The notes beneath the pieces are model-generated. The model did no database searches, was not told the DNA's origin, and saw nothing but the letters and a program-made list of their open reading frames with translations. DNA of 5,221 bases from an uncultured Porphyromonas sp. (lineage in GTDB: Bacteria; Bacteroidota; Bacteroidia; Bacteroidales; Porphyromonadaceae). Positions within the stretch are counted from its first letter, which is position 1. Each line of letters starts with the position of its first letter. The stretch is taken from positions 1-5,221 of the forward strand of contig CAMIEW010000092.1 of the NCBI GenBank assembly GCA_946222055.1, read 5' to 3'. Both the position numbers and the translations under genes were made by a program. Positions 1-5,221 of this stretch are shown here, in pieces.

Positions 1-38
1 GACATATTATATGGAAAATCAATTGGTTCGCTTACAGG

Positions 39-57
39 GACGACCCCGGAGGTCGTC
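39..57 (-). other. Perfect 7-bp inverted repeat (hairpin) just after a -7 element
   Basis: GACGACC at 39-45 and GGTCGTC at 51-57 are exact reverse complements around a 5-nt loop, giving a GC-rich stem. Neither side is followed by a T tract, so it is not a canonical Rho-independent terminator in either direction. If the -7 element at 62-69 is used, transcription would start near 55-58 and this stem would sit at the extreme 5' end of the RNA, a position that can protect mRNA from decay. An operator for a dimeric regulator is the alternative. The repeat is seen directly; its role is inferred. Confidence 0.45.
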
Positions 58-61
58 TGCG

Positions 62-69
62 CAAAGGTA
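62..69 (-). promoter_or_regulatory. Bacteroidota-type -7 element, directed leftward
   Basis: The minus strand reads TACCTTTG followed by CG, matching the TAnnTTTG element used by the main sigma factor of Bacteroidota. No clear TTG -33 element lies at the expected 19-21 nt spacing; the nearest T-rich stretch (TTTTC, 94-98) is slightly too far. It lies in a gene-free region and points at a possible start codon at 5-3, which fits a gene beginning at or beyond the window edge. The match is real, but use as a promoter is an inference. Confidence 0.4.
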
Positions 70-194
70 ATCAAAATGTACGCACTATCCCCTGAAAAGT
101 GAGCGATCCGGAGGAGTCACTCATTATTATAGGAGAAGTATTGTCCCCTCGGCTGAGCGACGAGCTCCTGACTATTCCGGGAGCTTCAGTGGTG

Positions 195-202
195 CAAATA
201 TA
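195..202 (-). promoter_or_regulatory. Second Bacteroidota-type -7 element, directed leftward
   Basis: The minus strand reads TATATTTG followed by CACC, which fits TAnnTTTG, and the trailing GCACC is shared with the element in front of queD. There is no recognisable -33 TTG at normal spacing. It would start transcription near 189-190, giving an RNA of well over 180 nt before any downstream gene. That would be a long leader or a small RNA. The 10-bp repeats at 223-262 lie directly upstream of it. Either this element or the one at 62-69 could drive the gene beyond the left edge. Confidence 0.35.
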
Positions 203-222
203 CACCTCCACAGGGAGCGATT

Positions 223-262
223 GTCTCACAGAGTCTCTTCTAGCCTCTTTGGGTCTCTTTAG
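223..262. repeat. Four imperfect 10-bp tandem repeats
   Basis: Read on the plus strand, consecutive 10-mers are gtctcacaga (223), gtctcttcta (233), gcctctttgg (243) and gtctctttag (253). Each begins g-t/c-ctc, and the last three continue with ctt/ttt-like sequence. The flanking 10-mers do not match. The unit length equals about one turn of DNA, so all copies face the same side of the helix, directly upstream of the -7 element at 195-202. This could be a phased protein-binding array or simply low-complexity polypurine sequence on the minus strand. Confidence 0.4.
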
Positions 263-265
263 GAC

Positions 266-312
266 CGGAATTGTAGACTTTGAGGCTCTCTATACACTAA
301 GCCTCTATTCCG
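266..312 (-). terminator. Nested inverted repeat downstream of queE, possible 3' end structure
   Basis: Two 6-bp arms are nested: CGGAAT (266-271) with ATTCCG (307-312), and inside them GAGGCT (282-287) with AGCCTC (300-305). The inner loop is 12 nt. In the minus-strand RNA the outer stem has a 10-nt bulge on one side and a single base on the other. It begins about 28 nt after the queE stop codon, where the transcript should end. There is no U tract, so it is not a textbook intrinsic terminator. It may instead act as a 3' stability structure or a weak terminator. Confidence 0.3.
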
Positions 313-340
313 CAAGGATTGTTTTCTCACGAAGCGCGTG

Positions 341-919
341 TCAGCGGACACCGAGGAGCTTATGTTGCTGGAGAGAGAGGCGCCACTGAGGATGGGCGAG
401 CACATAAGCGACGGTCTCATCGAGGATCTCACGATTGCGCACCGGGTCGCCCACGTCGCAGGGCTGGAGGAGGTAGTGGTCGGCGTGGATGCCGTAGTCG
501 CTCACCTCATGCGCCCCGTCGTAGATCACCTTCAGCTCATCGACTCGCTCGAGGACCACACGCCCCTTCGCCCCCACATAGGCAAGCTTAGGAGAGCAGG
601 TGATCCAGTCCACTCCGGCGGGGAGGGGATGGGTGCCATTGGTCTCCACAGCGACACGCTTACCGAGCGCCCGGAGTCCCTCGACAAGGGACTCGGTCAG
701 CTGGAGCGAGGGCTCTCCACCGGTCACGACGACGAGCGGAGCCGGGTAGGAGCTCACCTCAGCAAGGATCTCATCCTCCGTCATCGGGGTACCGTGCCTA
801 AAGTCTGTGTCACAGAAGTCGCAGGCTAAGTTGCAGCCCGAGAAGCGGAGGAAGACCGCCGGCGTACCGGCCTGAACGCCCTCTCCCTGCAGGGAGTAAA
901 AGATCTCGCAGACCTTCAT
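341..919 (-). CDS. queE: 7-carboxy-7-deazaguanine synthase QueE
   Basis: QueE is a cytoplasmic radical SAM enzyme (EC 4.3.99.3) that rearranges 6-carboxy-5,6,7,8-tetrahydropterin into 7-carboxy-7-deazaguanine, the precursor of preQ0 and tRNA queuosine. The 192-residue protein opens with EIFYSLQGEG (5-14). It carries the CxxxCxxC cluster motif (C29, C33, C36, in SGCNLACDFCD) that binds the 4Fe-4S cluster. The SAM-binding TGGEP lies at 66-70, ETNGT at 92-96 and CSPK at 108-111, and the C-terminus WRLSLQQHKLLGVR is typical of the family. Length is normal for short bacterial QueE. The ATG at 919 is fixed by a 4-nt ATGA overlap with the queD stop, implying coupled translation. The pairing with queD supports the assignment over other small radical SAM activases. 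No residue expected of the family appears to be missing. Confidence 0.95.
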   Translation of the reverse strand: MKVCEIFYSLQGEGVQAGTPAVFLRFSGCNLACDFCDTDFRHGTPMTEDEILAEVSSYPAPLVVVTGGEPSLQLTESLVEGLRALGKRVAVETNGTHPLPAGVDWITCSPKLAYVGAKGRVVLERVDELKVIYDGAHEVSDYGIHADHYLLQPCDVGDPVRNREILDETVAYVLAHPQWRLSLQQHKLLGVR

Positions 920-1266
920 AGGCCGGCGTCTGTCCCGTCGATGGTATAGAGTGCGGTATTATTCTCCGACTCACACACCTTTGCCTTGTAGCAATTGGGG
1001 ATCTGCTCCACACACCAGCGAGCAATGTTCTCCGCCGTGGGGTTAAAGGGCAGCAGCTCATTGAAGTCCCCATGGTCGAGATAAGCGTGGATCCGCTCCT
1101 TGATGATATTGAAGTCTACCACCATGCCCTCGGCATTGAGTTCCTCGGCACGGCAATAGATCGTGATGATCCAGTTGTGTCCATGGATGCGACTGCACTT
1201 ACTCGGGTACGGAAGCTCTAGGTGATGGCTCCCCGCTACTTCTAGTCTCTTTGCAATATAATACAT
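916..1266 (-). CDS. queD: 6-carboxy-5,6,7,8-tetrahydropterin synthase QueD
   Basis: QueD (EC 4.1.2.50, PTPS/QueD fold) converts 7,8-dihydroneopterin triphosphate to 6-carboxytetrahydropterin, the substrate of QueE. It is a small cytoplasmic zinc enzyme. In this 116-residue protein the zinc ligands should be H14 (in GSHHL) and H28 and H30 (in CSRIHGHNW). C24, four residues before HGH, is the catalytic cysteine typical of QueD and true PTPS. D64-H65 (LDHGDFNE) supply the rest of the catalytic set, NPTAEN is at 75-80, and E99 is the likely pterin-anchoring glutamate. The ATG at 1266 follows AGGAAG (1277-1282) by 10 nt and lies about 20 nt from a -7 promoter element. The adjacent queE argues for QueD rather than a tetrahydrobiopterin-making PTPS or a folate-route PTPS-III. 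The family and residues are seen; the exact substrate rests on context. Confidence 0.94.
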   Translation of the reverse strand: MYYIAKRLEVAGSHHLELPYPSKCSRIHGHNWIITIYCRAEELNAEGMVVDFNIIKERIHAYLDHGDFNELLPFNPTAENIARWCVEQIPNCYKAKVCESENNTALYTIDGTDAGL

Positions 1267-1286
1267 AGTAATCTTTCTTCCTGGTG

Positions 1287-1294
1287 CAAAGGTA
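1287..1294 (-). promoter_or_regulatory. -7 promoter element for queD-queE
   Basis: The minus strand reads TACCTTTG followed by CACC in the 62-nt gap between the LysM protein gene and queD. It matches the Bacteroidota -7 consensus TAnnTTTG exactly. No TTG -33 element stands at the usual spacing (about 1313-1317). The predicted start near 1280-1283 gives a 5' UTR of only about 15 nt, starting at or within the AGGAAG stretch at 1277-1282. Such a leader is too short for a preQ1 riboswitch. The position just in front of a new functional pair makes this the most credible promoter in the window. Confidence 0.55.
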
Positions 1295-1328
1295 CAGAAT
1301 TTCCCGCCCTAGTTCTCCCAGGGATCTC

Positions 1329-2333
1329 TTACCTCAGGATTAGGATGTCACCCTCCTGGGGGATATAGGCAGGGTCGAGCTTATTCATCTGGTAGAGAGA
1401 GCGTAGCTGGATGCCGTATCTCTGGGCTATACCGTGGATCGACTCCCCTACCCTCACTTCATGGCGGTAGTAGGGCGGATCGGCACGACGGAGCTTCCGC
1501 TGGAGGTAGATGATGTCTCCCTGCTCGATCGGGTAGCCGGGCGGGAAGTCGTTGTAGTCCGTCAGCTTCTTCTCCGAGATGTCGAGATCACGAGCAATGC
1601 TGGCGAGGTCGTCCTCCTTCTTCGCCAGGACGTAGAGGAGTCCATAGCTCTTGTAGATCTCTCGGACGCCGGCGGGGGTGGTCTCACGGGAGGCCGGCTT
1701 CTCATACTTCATGGGCGGCTTTTGGCTAACCGTTCGGCGTGGCTGCTCGGGTCGGTTATAGGCGTAGTCACGCTCCAGATTACCGTCCACCAGCAGGTAG
1801 AGCTGGTAGTCCTCGATGATCTTGATGAGCTTATTGGCGTAACCTCTGTCGGTGGCGTAGCCGGCACTCTGCAGCCCCTTTGCCCAGCCCTTATAGTCGG
1901 TCATGTCTATACGGAAGAGTGAGCTGTACCGGCGGTTCCCCGTGAGGAACTGCCCATGGTCGAGGTAGGAGTCGAGCGGATCATCGTACACCCTGAAGCA
2001 GTCGCGAGGATTGTCGTCGCGGTGGTAGGTGCGTGCACCCCGCCAGCTATTGTGGCACTTGATACCGAAGTGATTATTAGACTTCTGCGCCAGAGCACTT
2101 CCCCCCGCTCCGCTCTCTAGCAGACCCTGAGCCATGGTGATGGAGGCAGGTATGCCAAACTGCCTCTGGCTCTGCAGAGCAGCGGGGGCATACTGCCGGA
2201 TGTAGGCGTTGTAGGAGGGGTTCTTCCCCGGCATAGGCATACGGCTCACCTGCTGATTGGCAGCATTTCGGGTGCTGCCACAGCCGGTGAGGAGCAGGAG
2301 CGGTAAGAGGAGAGCGAGGACTTTACGGGTCAT
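1329..2333 (-). CDS. Lipoprotein with peptidoglycan glucosaminidase domain and two LysM repeats
   Basis: This 334-residue protein is predicted to be an exported cell-wall hydrolase that cleaves the beta-1,4 bond after N-acetylglucosamine in peptidoglycan. Residues 1-17 are a lipoprotein signal (basic start, leucine-rich core, lipobox LLTG before C18), so it should be lipid-anchored in the outer or inner membrane. Residues about 40-183 form a glucosaminidase (FlgJ/LytG-type, GH73-like) domain. Its likely catalytic glutamate is E73 in AQGLLESGAGGS, followed by NNHFGIKC (86-93) and the SYLDHGQFL stretch (122-130). A basic linker (about 190-225) leads to a divergent LysM at about 230-279 and a clearer one at about 290-333, both ending in the QGD/EGD-I-I/L pattern and able to bind glycan. 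It starts 6 nt after comB, so it is the last gene of the upstream unit. The domain architecture is common in Bacteroidota, where it may act in cell separation or wall remodelling. The exact cleavage specificity is not visible. Confidence 0.92.
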   Translation of the reverse strand: MTRKVLALLLPLLLLTGCGSTRNAANQQVSRMPMPGKNPSYNAYIRQYAPAALQSQRQFGIPASITMAQGLLESGAGGSALAQKSNNHFGIKCHNSWRGARTYHRDDNPRDCFRVYDDPLDSYLDHGQFLTGNRRYSSLFRIDMTDYKGWAKGLQSAGYATDRGYANKLIKIIEDYQLYLLVDGNLERDYAYNRPEQPRRTVSQKPPMKYEKPASRETTPAGVREIYKSYGLLYVLAKKEDDLASIARDLDISEKKLTDYNDFPPGYPIEQGDIIYLQRKLRRADPPYYRHEVRVGESIHGIAQRYGIQLRSLYQMNKLDPAYIPQEGDILILR

Positions 2334-2339
2334 GGCGTT

Positions 2340-3065
2340 TTACTTATTATCTAAGACGATACGTCCCTGAGCATCGGTGCCGGCGATGGGTAGAGCGGTA
2401 GAGCAATCGAGGTCAATGCAGTAGGAGAGAGTCTCTGCCTTCCCCACACGGAGGAGGCGCTGGTAGTGGTCGCTCTGCTTGATGGCACCCACAATGTCAG
2501 ACGAGTGACTACGGTAGTAGTCGAGCACCATCCGCACTGCGTCACTGCCGAGCGTGTGGCTACCCGAGAGGCGGTCAGCCAGGGCGGCACCGAAGAGAGC
2601 ATCCTCGATGCAGACGTGCCCCTCCCAGCCGGCACAGACGGAGAGGACATTGCGTCCCCGGCAGTACTCAGCCACGGAACCGATGTTGGTGAATGCCCCG
2701 ACGACCACACTATGTTCCGCTCCGAAGCTCATACACTTCTTCAGCGTGCGGGTGCCATTGGTGGTGGTGAAGTAGATCTCCTTGTCTCGCACCTGCTCGG
2801 GACCATACTCGAGCGGGTCGTTACCGAGATCAGCGAAGTCGCACTTGACACACTTCCGCTCCGCACCGACGAGGTGTCCCGCCGCAGCTGCCGCCTTTGC
2901 TTCCTCGATGGTCTCTATGGGAAAGATCCGCCGGACACCATTATCGAAGGCGGCGACCATCGTCGAGCTGGCTCTGAGGATGTCGACCACCACAAAGGTG
3001 GTCGGCTCAGTAGGCCTGTAGACATCAAGCAACTCGGGTGAGAGAACAATATCGATCGTATTCAT
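2340..3065 (-). CDS. comB: 2-phosphosulfolactate phosphatase family protein (ComB)
   Basis: ComB (EC 3.1.3.71) is a Mg-dependent phosphatase that turns 2-phospho-3-sulfolactate into sulfolactate, first described in methanogen coenzyme M synthesis. The family also occurs in many bacteria that make no coenzyme M. The 241-residue, soluble protein shows the family signature throughout: VVDILRASST (26-35), LVGAER (65-70), LGNDPLEY (80-87), TTTNGT (100-105), GAFTN (123-127), CAGWEG (144-149) and EDALFG (154-159). Length is normal and no signal peptide or membrane segment is seen. A C-x-x-C pair (C72, C75) lies just before the LGNDP motif and is worth noting, though I claim no metal role. The ATG at 3065 overlaps the cutC stop as ATGA, so translation is probably coupled. 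No comA, comC or other coenzyme M gene is in the window, so the physiological substrate here is uncertain. The family call is firm; the exact reaction is inherited from the family. Confidence 0.9.
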   Translation of the reverse strand: MNTIDIVLSPELLDVYRPTEPTTFVVVDILRASSTMVAAFDNGVRRIFPIETIEEAKAAAAAGHLVGAERKCVKCDFADLGNDPLEYGPEQVRDKEIYFTTTNGTRTLKKCMSFGAEHSVVVGAFTNIGSVAEYCRGRNVLSVCAGWEGHVCIEDALFGAALADRLSGSHTLGSDAVRMVLDYYRSHSSDIVGAIKQSDHYQRLLRVGKAETLSYCIDLDCSTALPIAGTDAQGRIVLDNK

Positions 3066-3814
3066 GATAAAAGACTCTGACGTATGGATGAAATAGCCTC
3101 GGCATCGGTCACTCTGTAGTCCCTCTCTGGAACCAGAGCCGTAGACGAGGGTGGAAATGCCGCTGAGGAGTGACGCATGACACTAACCCTCTGCCGTGCA
3201 AAGGTACCATGAATCGCAGAGACACCGGTGGACTGGACCACATGACTTGCATTATCAGCTGTGATACCGCTGCCCGCCATGATGCAGATGCGTCCATCGG
3301 CCTGCTCCACCAAGTGACGGATCCGATCCAGACTATCCACAGCCGAGGGCGTGCCGCCCGAGGTGAGTATGCAGGTAAAGCCGAGGGCGACCGCCTGCTC
3401 CAGAGTCGTCTCCAGCGATGCCGTCCGATCAAAAGCCCGGTGAAGCGTGACCGGAAGACCCTCTGCCCCTCGGATCAGCCGGCGACAGAGCTCCTCGTCC
3501 AAGTCTCCATCAGGAGTAAGTGCTCCGAGTGAGAAACCGGCTACTCCCAGCCGTCTAAAGAGCCGGATATCCTCCAGCATAACATCGATCTCGGTCTCTG
3601 TGTAGAGGAAGTCGCCCGAGCGAGGACGGATGATCGGGATGATCGGCAGGTGGCAGTGACGAAGAGCTGTCGCCACAGTGCCGTAAGAGGGCGTGGTACC
3701 ACCCTCCGAGAGGGCGGCACAGAGCTCGATTCGGCTCGCCCCACCCCGCTCAGCCTCAAGGCACGAGGGGACATCGCCGGCACAATTCTCGATGATGAGT
3801 TCACTTTCCTTCAT
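3062..3814 (-). CDS. cutC: CutC family TIM-barrel protein (annotated as copper homeostasis)
   Basis: This 250-residue cytoplasmic protein matches the CutC family from end to end. Motifs are GGASRIELC (24-32), EGGTTPS (37-43), IIRPRSGDF (61-69), the LTPDGDLDE loop (99-107), HRAFD (125-129), LTSGG (150-154) and IMAGSGI (178-184). The family has a TIM-barrel fold. Its copper role was inferred from an E. coli mutant whose phenotype was later traced to the small RNA MicL encoded within the same locus, so the function should be regarded as open. The ATG at 3814 overlaps the preceding glycoside hydrolase gene by 14 nt, and the stop overlaps comB by 4 nt. Co-transcription with a glycosidase gives no support for copper handling, and no copper ATPase or chaperone gene is nearby. 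A promoter-like TACCTTTGCA occurs inside the gene at about 3197-3206. Confidence 0.92.
   Translation of the reverse strand: MKESELIIENCAGDVPSCLEAERGGASRIELCAALSEGGTTPSYGTVATALRHCHLPIIPIIRPRSGDFLYTETEIDVMLEDIRLFRRLGVAGFSLGALTPDGDLDEELCRRLIRGAEGLPVTLHRAFDRTASLETTLEQAVALGFTCILTSGGTPSAVDSLDRIRHLVEQADGRICIMAGSGITADNASHVVQSTGVSAIHGTFARQRVSVMRHSSAAFPPSSTALVPERDYRVTDAEAISSIRQSLLS
3199..3206 (-). promoter_or_regulatory. Possible internal -7 element within cutC
   Basis: The minus strand reads TACCTTTG then CA, the same 10-mer found before queD. It lies in cutC codons for G203-T204-F205-A206, about 135 nt upstream of the comB start. It could give comB and the LysM lipoprotein gene a promoter of their own. 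Coding constraint could equally explain the match, and no -33 element is apparent. Confidence 0.2.
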
Positions 3815-5221
3815 TTCTCAGTAGATCATTTAGGGTGTGAAAGGTCAGCTTGCCCTTCTCCACATCAGGATGCGAGATCACTACCGTCTTCGTCTCCCCG
3901 GGGAGCAGGTCAAAGAAATTATCCGAGTAGAGAGCGCCCTGCCAGGGGGACTCGATGAAGAGGTCCTTGATCAGAGTCTCGGCGGTAATGGTAACCGTCA
4001 GTCCATGCTCCGTCAGTCGCTCCTCGACCAAATAGCGCGGGCGGGGCAACTTCATCTGCCGGGGACGGACATTGTAGTAGAGCTGGCGAGCGACCTCCTG
4101 CCCATCACTTTTCCTGACGATCATCTCAGCAAGGATGGTATCGGAGGTTCGTGGCTTCGGGAGTCGGGTCAGCTGCACCGAGAGAGGCGTCTCAGTCACC
4201 CGGTAGGTCTGGTGGGAAGGACTCGCAAGCAGGCTCCCGTCTGTCCGCATCCAGGTCACCTCGACATCGACAGAGCCACTAAGCAACGGGTCATCGGAGA
4301 CGAGACAGAGGGCGAGCGAGTCCCCCCGCTCCACCAGGTCGACGATCGTGGGTCGGTAGGCGCGCTCCACCGCATAGTGGAACGCCTTGTGATTGCCCCA
4401 GTAGTCGACGGAGGACCAGCTGACTGTGGGCCAGACATCATTGATCTGCCAGTAGAGCGAACCGGCGTTATAGGGATGGGCGCGACGGACGGCACGGATG
4501 GCATAGCCGGTGGCATCTCGTTGCTCGAGGAGACTCAGGTAGGTGAAGTCGGCAAAGCTCCCGGGCGTCGGATAGTCCCGCTCCATATAGAGTCGCAACC
4601 GCTCATTGCCTCCCGGGGAGCGCTGCCGATGCGCCACGAGAGGATGGTCGAGGCTGAGGGAGTCCGTCTCCGGTGCAAAGCTCCTGACGGTCTTCATCTC
4701 GGGGAAGGACTGCAACCCGTACTCGCTGGCGAAGCGTCCTGCGTTGTGATCAAAAGTGGTGTAGTCCTCTTCGCCAAACCACATACCCCAGTAGTGTGCA
4801 TCGCTGCGCGAGAGGCTCTCGAGATCGCCCCAGTTGGAGTCATACGGTGAGCCGTGTATGTAGTCCAAATGCGGGGTATAGCGGGCGACACTCTCAGGGA
4901 GAAGCGTTTGGAAGAGCTTTTCATACCCGTTCGTCATCGCCTGCCAGACCTCGGGGCTGTACTTTGACTTCCAGCCCCAGTGGCGCATCCCCTCCCGGAC
5001 CTCATTGTTGCCGCAGAGGAGTGCCAGGGAGGGGTGGTTGCGGAGACGTGAGAGCTGATCCGCCACTTCGCACCGCACGTTTTCCATAAAGGCGGGGTCG
5101 CTCGGATAGGTGGTGCAGGCAAAGGGGAAGTCCTGCCAGATAAGGATCCCGTAGCGATCTGCCAGCTCGTAAAACTCCTCCGTCTCGTAGATCCCTCCGC
5201 CCCAGACACGCAGCATATTGA
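3801..5221 (-). CDS. Glycoside hydrolase family 2 beta-mannosidase, C-terminal part (5' end outside window)
   Basis: The reading frame is open to the right edge, so only the last 472 or so residues are seen; GH2 mannosidases usually run to about 800-900. Counting from the internal Met at 5216, the visible part starts in the TIM barrel with MLRVWGGGIYE (1-11) and WQDFPFACTTYP (27-38). The general acid/base glutamate is E72 (GNNE) and the nucleophile glutamate is E165 (ASEYGLQSFP). GSLYWQINDVWP (252-263) and SWSSVDYWG (266-274) are typical of mannosidases rather than beta-galactosidases. Residues about 290-380 and 380-471 form C-terminal beta-sandwich domains, the last with YSDNFFDLLPGE (430-441), also typical. 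The enzyme should release mannose from the non-reducing ends of beta-mannosides, possibly including the core mannose of N-glycans. Location cannot be judged because any signal peptide is off-window. It overlaps cutC by 14 nt and is the most upstream visible gene of the operon. Confidence 0.92.
   Translation of the reverse strand, partial: NMLRVWGGGIYETEEFYELADRYGILIWQDFPFACTTYPSDPAFMENVRCEVADQLSRLRNHPSLALLCGNNEVREGMRHWGWKSKYSPEVWQAMTNGYEKLFQTLLPESVARYTPHLDYIHGSPYDSNWGDLESLSRSDAHYWGMWFGEEDYTTFDHNAGRFASEYGLQSFPEMKTVRSFAPETDSLSLDHPLVAHRQRSPGGNERLRLYMERDYPTPGSFADFTYLSLLEQRDATGYAIRAVRRAHPYNAGSLYWQINDVWPTVSWSSVDYWGNHKAFHYAVERAYRPTIVDLVERGDSLALCLVSDDPLLSGSVDVEVTWMRTDGSLLASPSHQTYRVTETPLSVQLTRLPKPRTSDTILAEMIVRKSDGQEVARQLYYNVRPRQMKLPRPRYLVEERLTEHGLTVTITAETLIKDLFIESPWQGALYSDNFFDLLPGETKTVVISHPDVEKGKLTFHTLNDLLRNEGK

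Larger units (their letters stand above)
1..340. other. Non-coding region downstream of queE, with promoter-like elements and inverted repeats
   Basis: No reading frame here is convincing on either strand. All three plus-strand frames are open at the left edge for 70 to 102 bases, which is too short to separate from chance. On the minus strand an ATG at positions 5-3 could be the first codon of a gene lying further left. The stretch holds two minus-strand -7 elements (62-69 and 195-202), a perfect 7-bp inverted repeat (39-57), a nested inverted repeat (266-312), a smaller one (163-185) and four imperfect 10-bp repeats (223-262). The most economical reading is the 3' end of the queDE transcript followed by the promoter and long leader of the next minus-strand gene. 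A small RNA is also possible. I recognise no tRNA, riboswitch or other known RNA family. Confidence 0.6.

Noticed and set aside
1..102. Plus-strand frame open from the window edge to TGA at 100-102 (33 codons), possible end of a convergent gene
   Set aside because: All three plus-strand frames are open for 70 or more bases here, so the length is not informative. The frame also covers the minus-strand -7 element and hairpin. The sequence left of the window would settle it.
71..124. Minus-strand mini-ORF of 17 codons (ATG at 124, TGA at 73-71)
   Set aside because: It is too short to judge, has no ribosome-binding sequence and resembles nothing I know. A leader peptide is conceivable but unsupported.
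163..185. Inverted repeat AGCTCC/GGAGCT as a terminator
   Set aside because: It has only a 6-bp stem with an 11-nt loop and no T tract. It is kept only as part of the description of the intergenic region.
99..389. Plus-strand frame of 96 codons starting with GTG in the left intergenic region
   Set aside because: Its first part looks somewhat protein-like, but it starts at a GTG two codons after a stop and has no promoter. It runs antisense into the 3' end of queE, where it becomes Arg/Cys-rich. No family resemblance is seen.
338..829. Plus-strand open frame (163 codons) opposite queE
   Set aside because: It is the antisense shadow of queE. The minus-strand frame carries the CxxxCxxC and TGGEP motifs, and this one carries none.
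1300..1331. Possible terminator between the LysM gene and queD (CCCT...AGGG)
   Set aside because: The arms are only 4 bp and no T tract follows, so it does not support a termination call.
1434..1922. Plus-strand open frame (162 codons) opposite the glucosaminidase/LysM gene
   Set aside because: It is antisense to a well-supported gene, its Val/Leu-rich composition is typical of a reverse-complement frame, and it has no promoter.
3837..4850. Long plus-strand open frame (337 codons) opposite the beta-mannosidase gene
   Set aside because: It lies fully antisense to a gene with clear family motifs and catalytic residues. Its translation is rich in Arg, Gly, Leu, Val and Asp with no recognisable domain, as expected for a shadow frame in GC-rich coding DNA.

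Overview
The window is a compact, minus-strand stretch of a GC-rich chromosome from the Bacteroidota, most likely order Bacteroidales (a Porphyromonas-like or Alistipes-like organism; the species cannot be fixed from this sequence). The evidence is the gene content, start codons without strong Shine-Dalgarno sequences, and the Bacteroidota-type -7 promoter element TAnnTTTG. That element occurs four times on the minus strand (three as TACCTTTGC) and, in my reading, never on the plus strand.

All six supported genes read right to left. From the right edge they are: the C-terminal half of a family 2 glycoside hydrolase of beta-mannosidase type (cut by the window end), cutC, comB (2-phosphosulfolactate phosphatase family), and a lipoprotein carrying a peptidoglycan glucosaminidase domain plus two LysM-type repeats. 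These four are packed with a 14-nt overlap, a 4-nt ATGA overlap and a 6-nt gap, so they look like one transcription unit. After a 62-nt gap with its own promoter-like element come queD and queE, which overlap by ATGA and encode two consecutive steps of 7-deazaguanine (queuosine precursor) synthesis. QueD turns 7,8-dihydroneopterin triphosphate into 6-carboxytetrahydropterin, and QueE turns that into 7-carboxy-7-deazaguanine.

The left 340 bases hold no convincing gene. They contain two further minus-strand -7 elements, several inverted repeats and an imperfect 10-bp tandem repeat. They probably form the 3' end of the queDE transcript and the promoter and leader of a gene or small RNA lying left of the window.

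I see no mobile element, CRISPR array, tRNA or rRNA, and no frameshifted gene. Nothing in the coding part amounts to a clearly new system. The points most worth a second look are the structured non-coding region at the left and the co-transcription of two enzymes of unclear bacterial role (CutC, ComB) with polysaccharide and cell-wall hydrolases.
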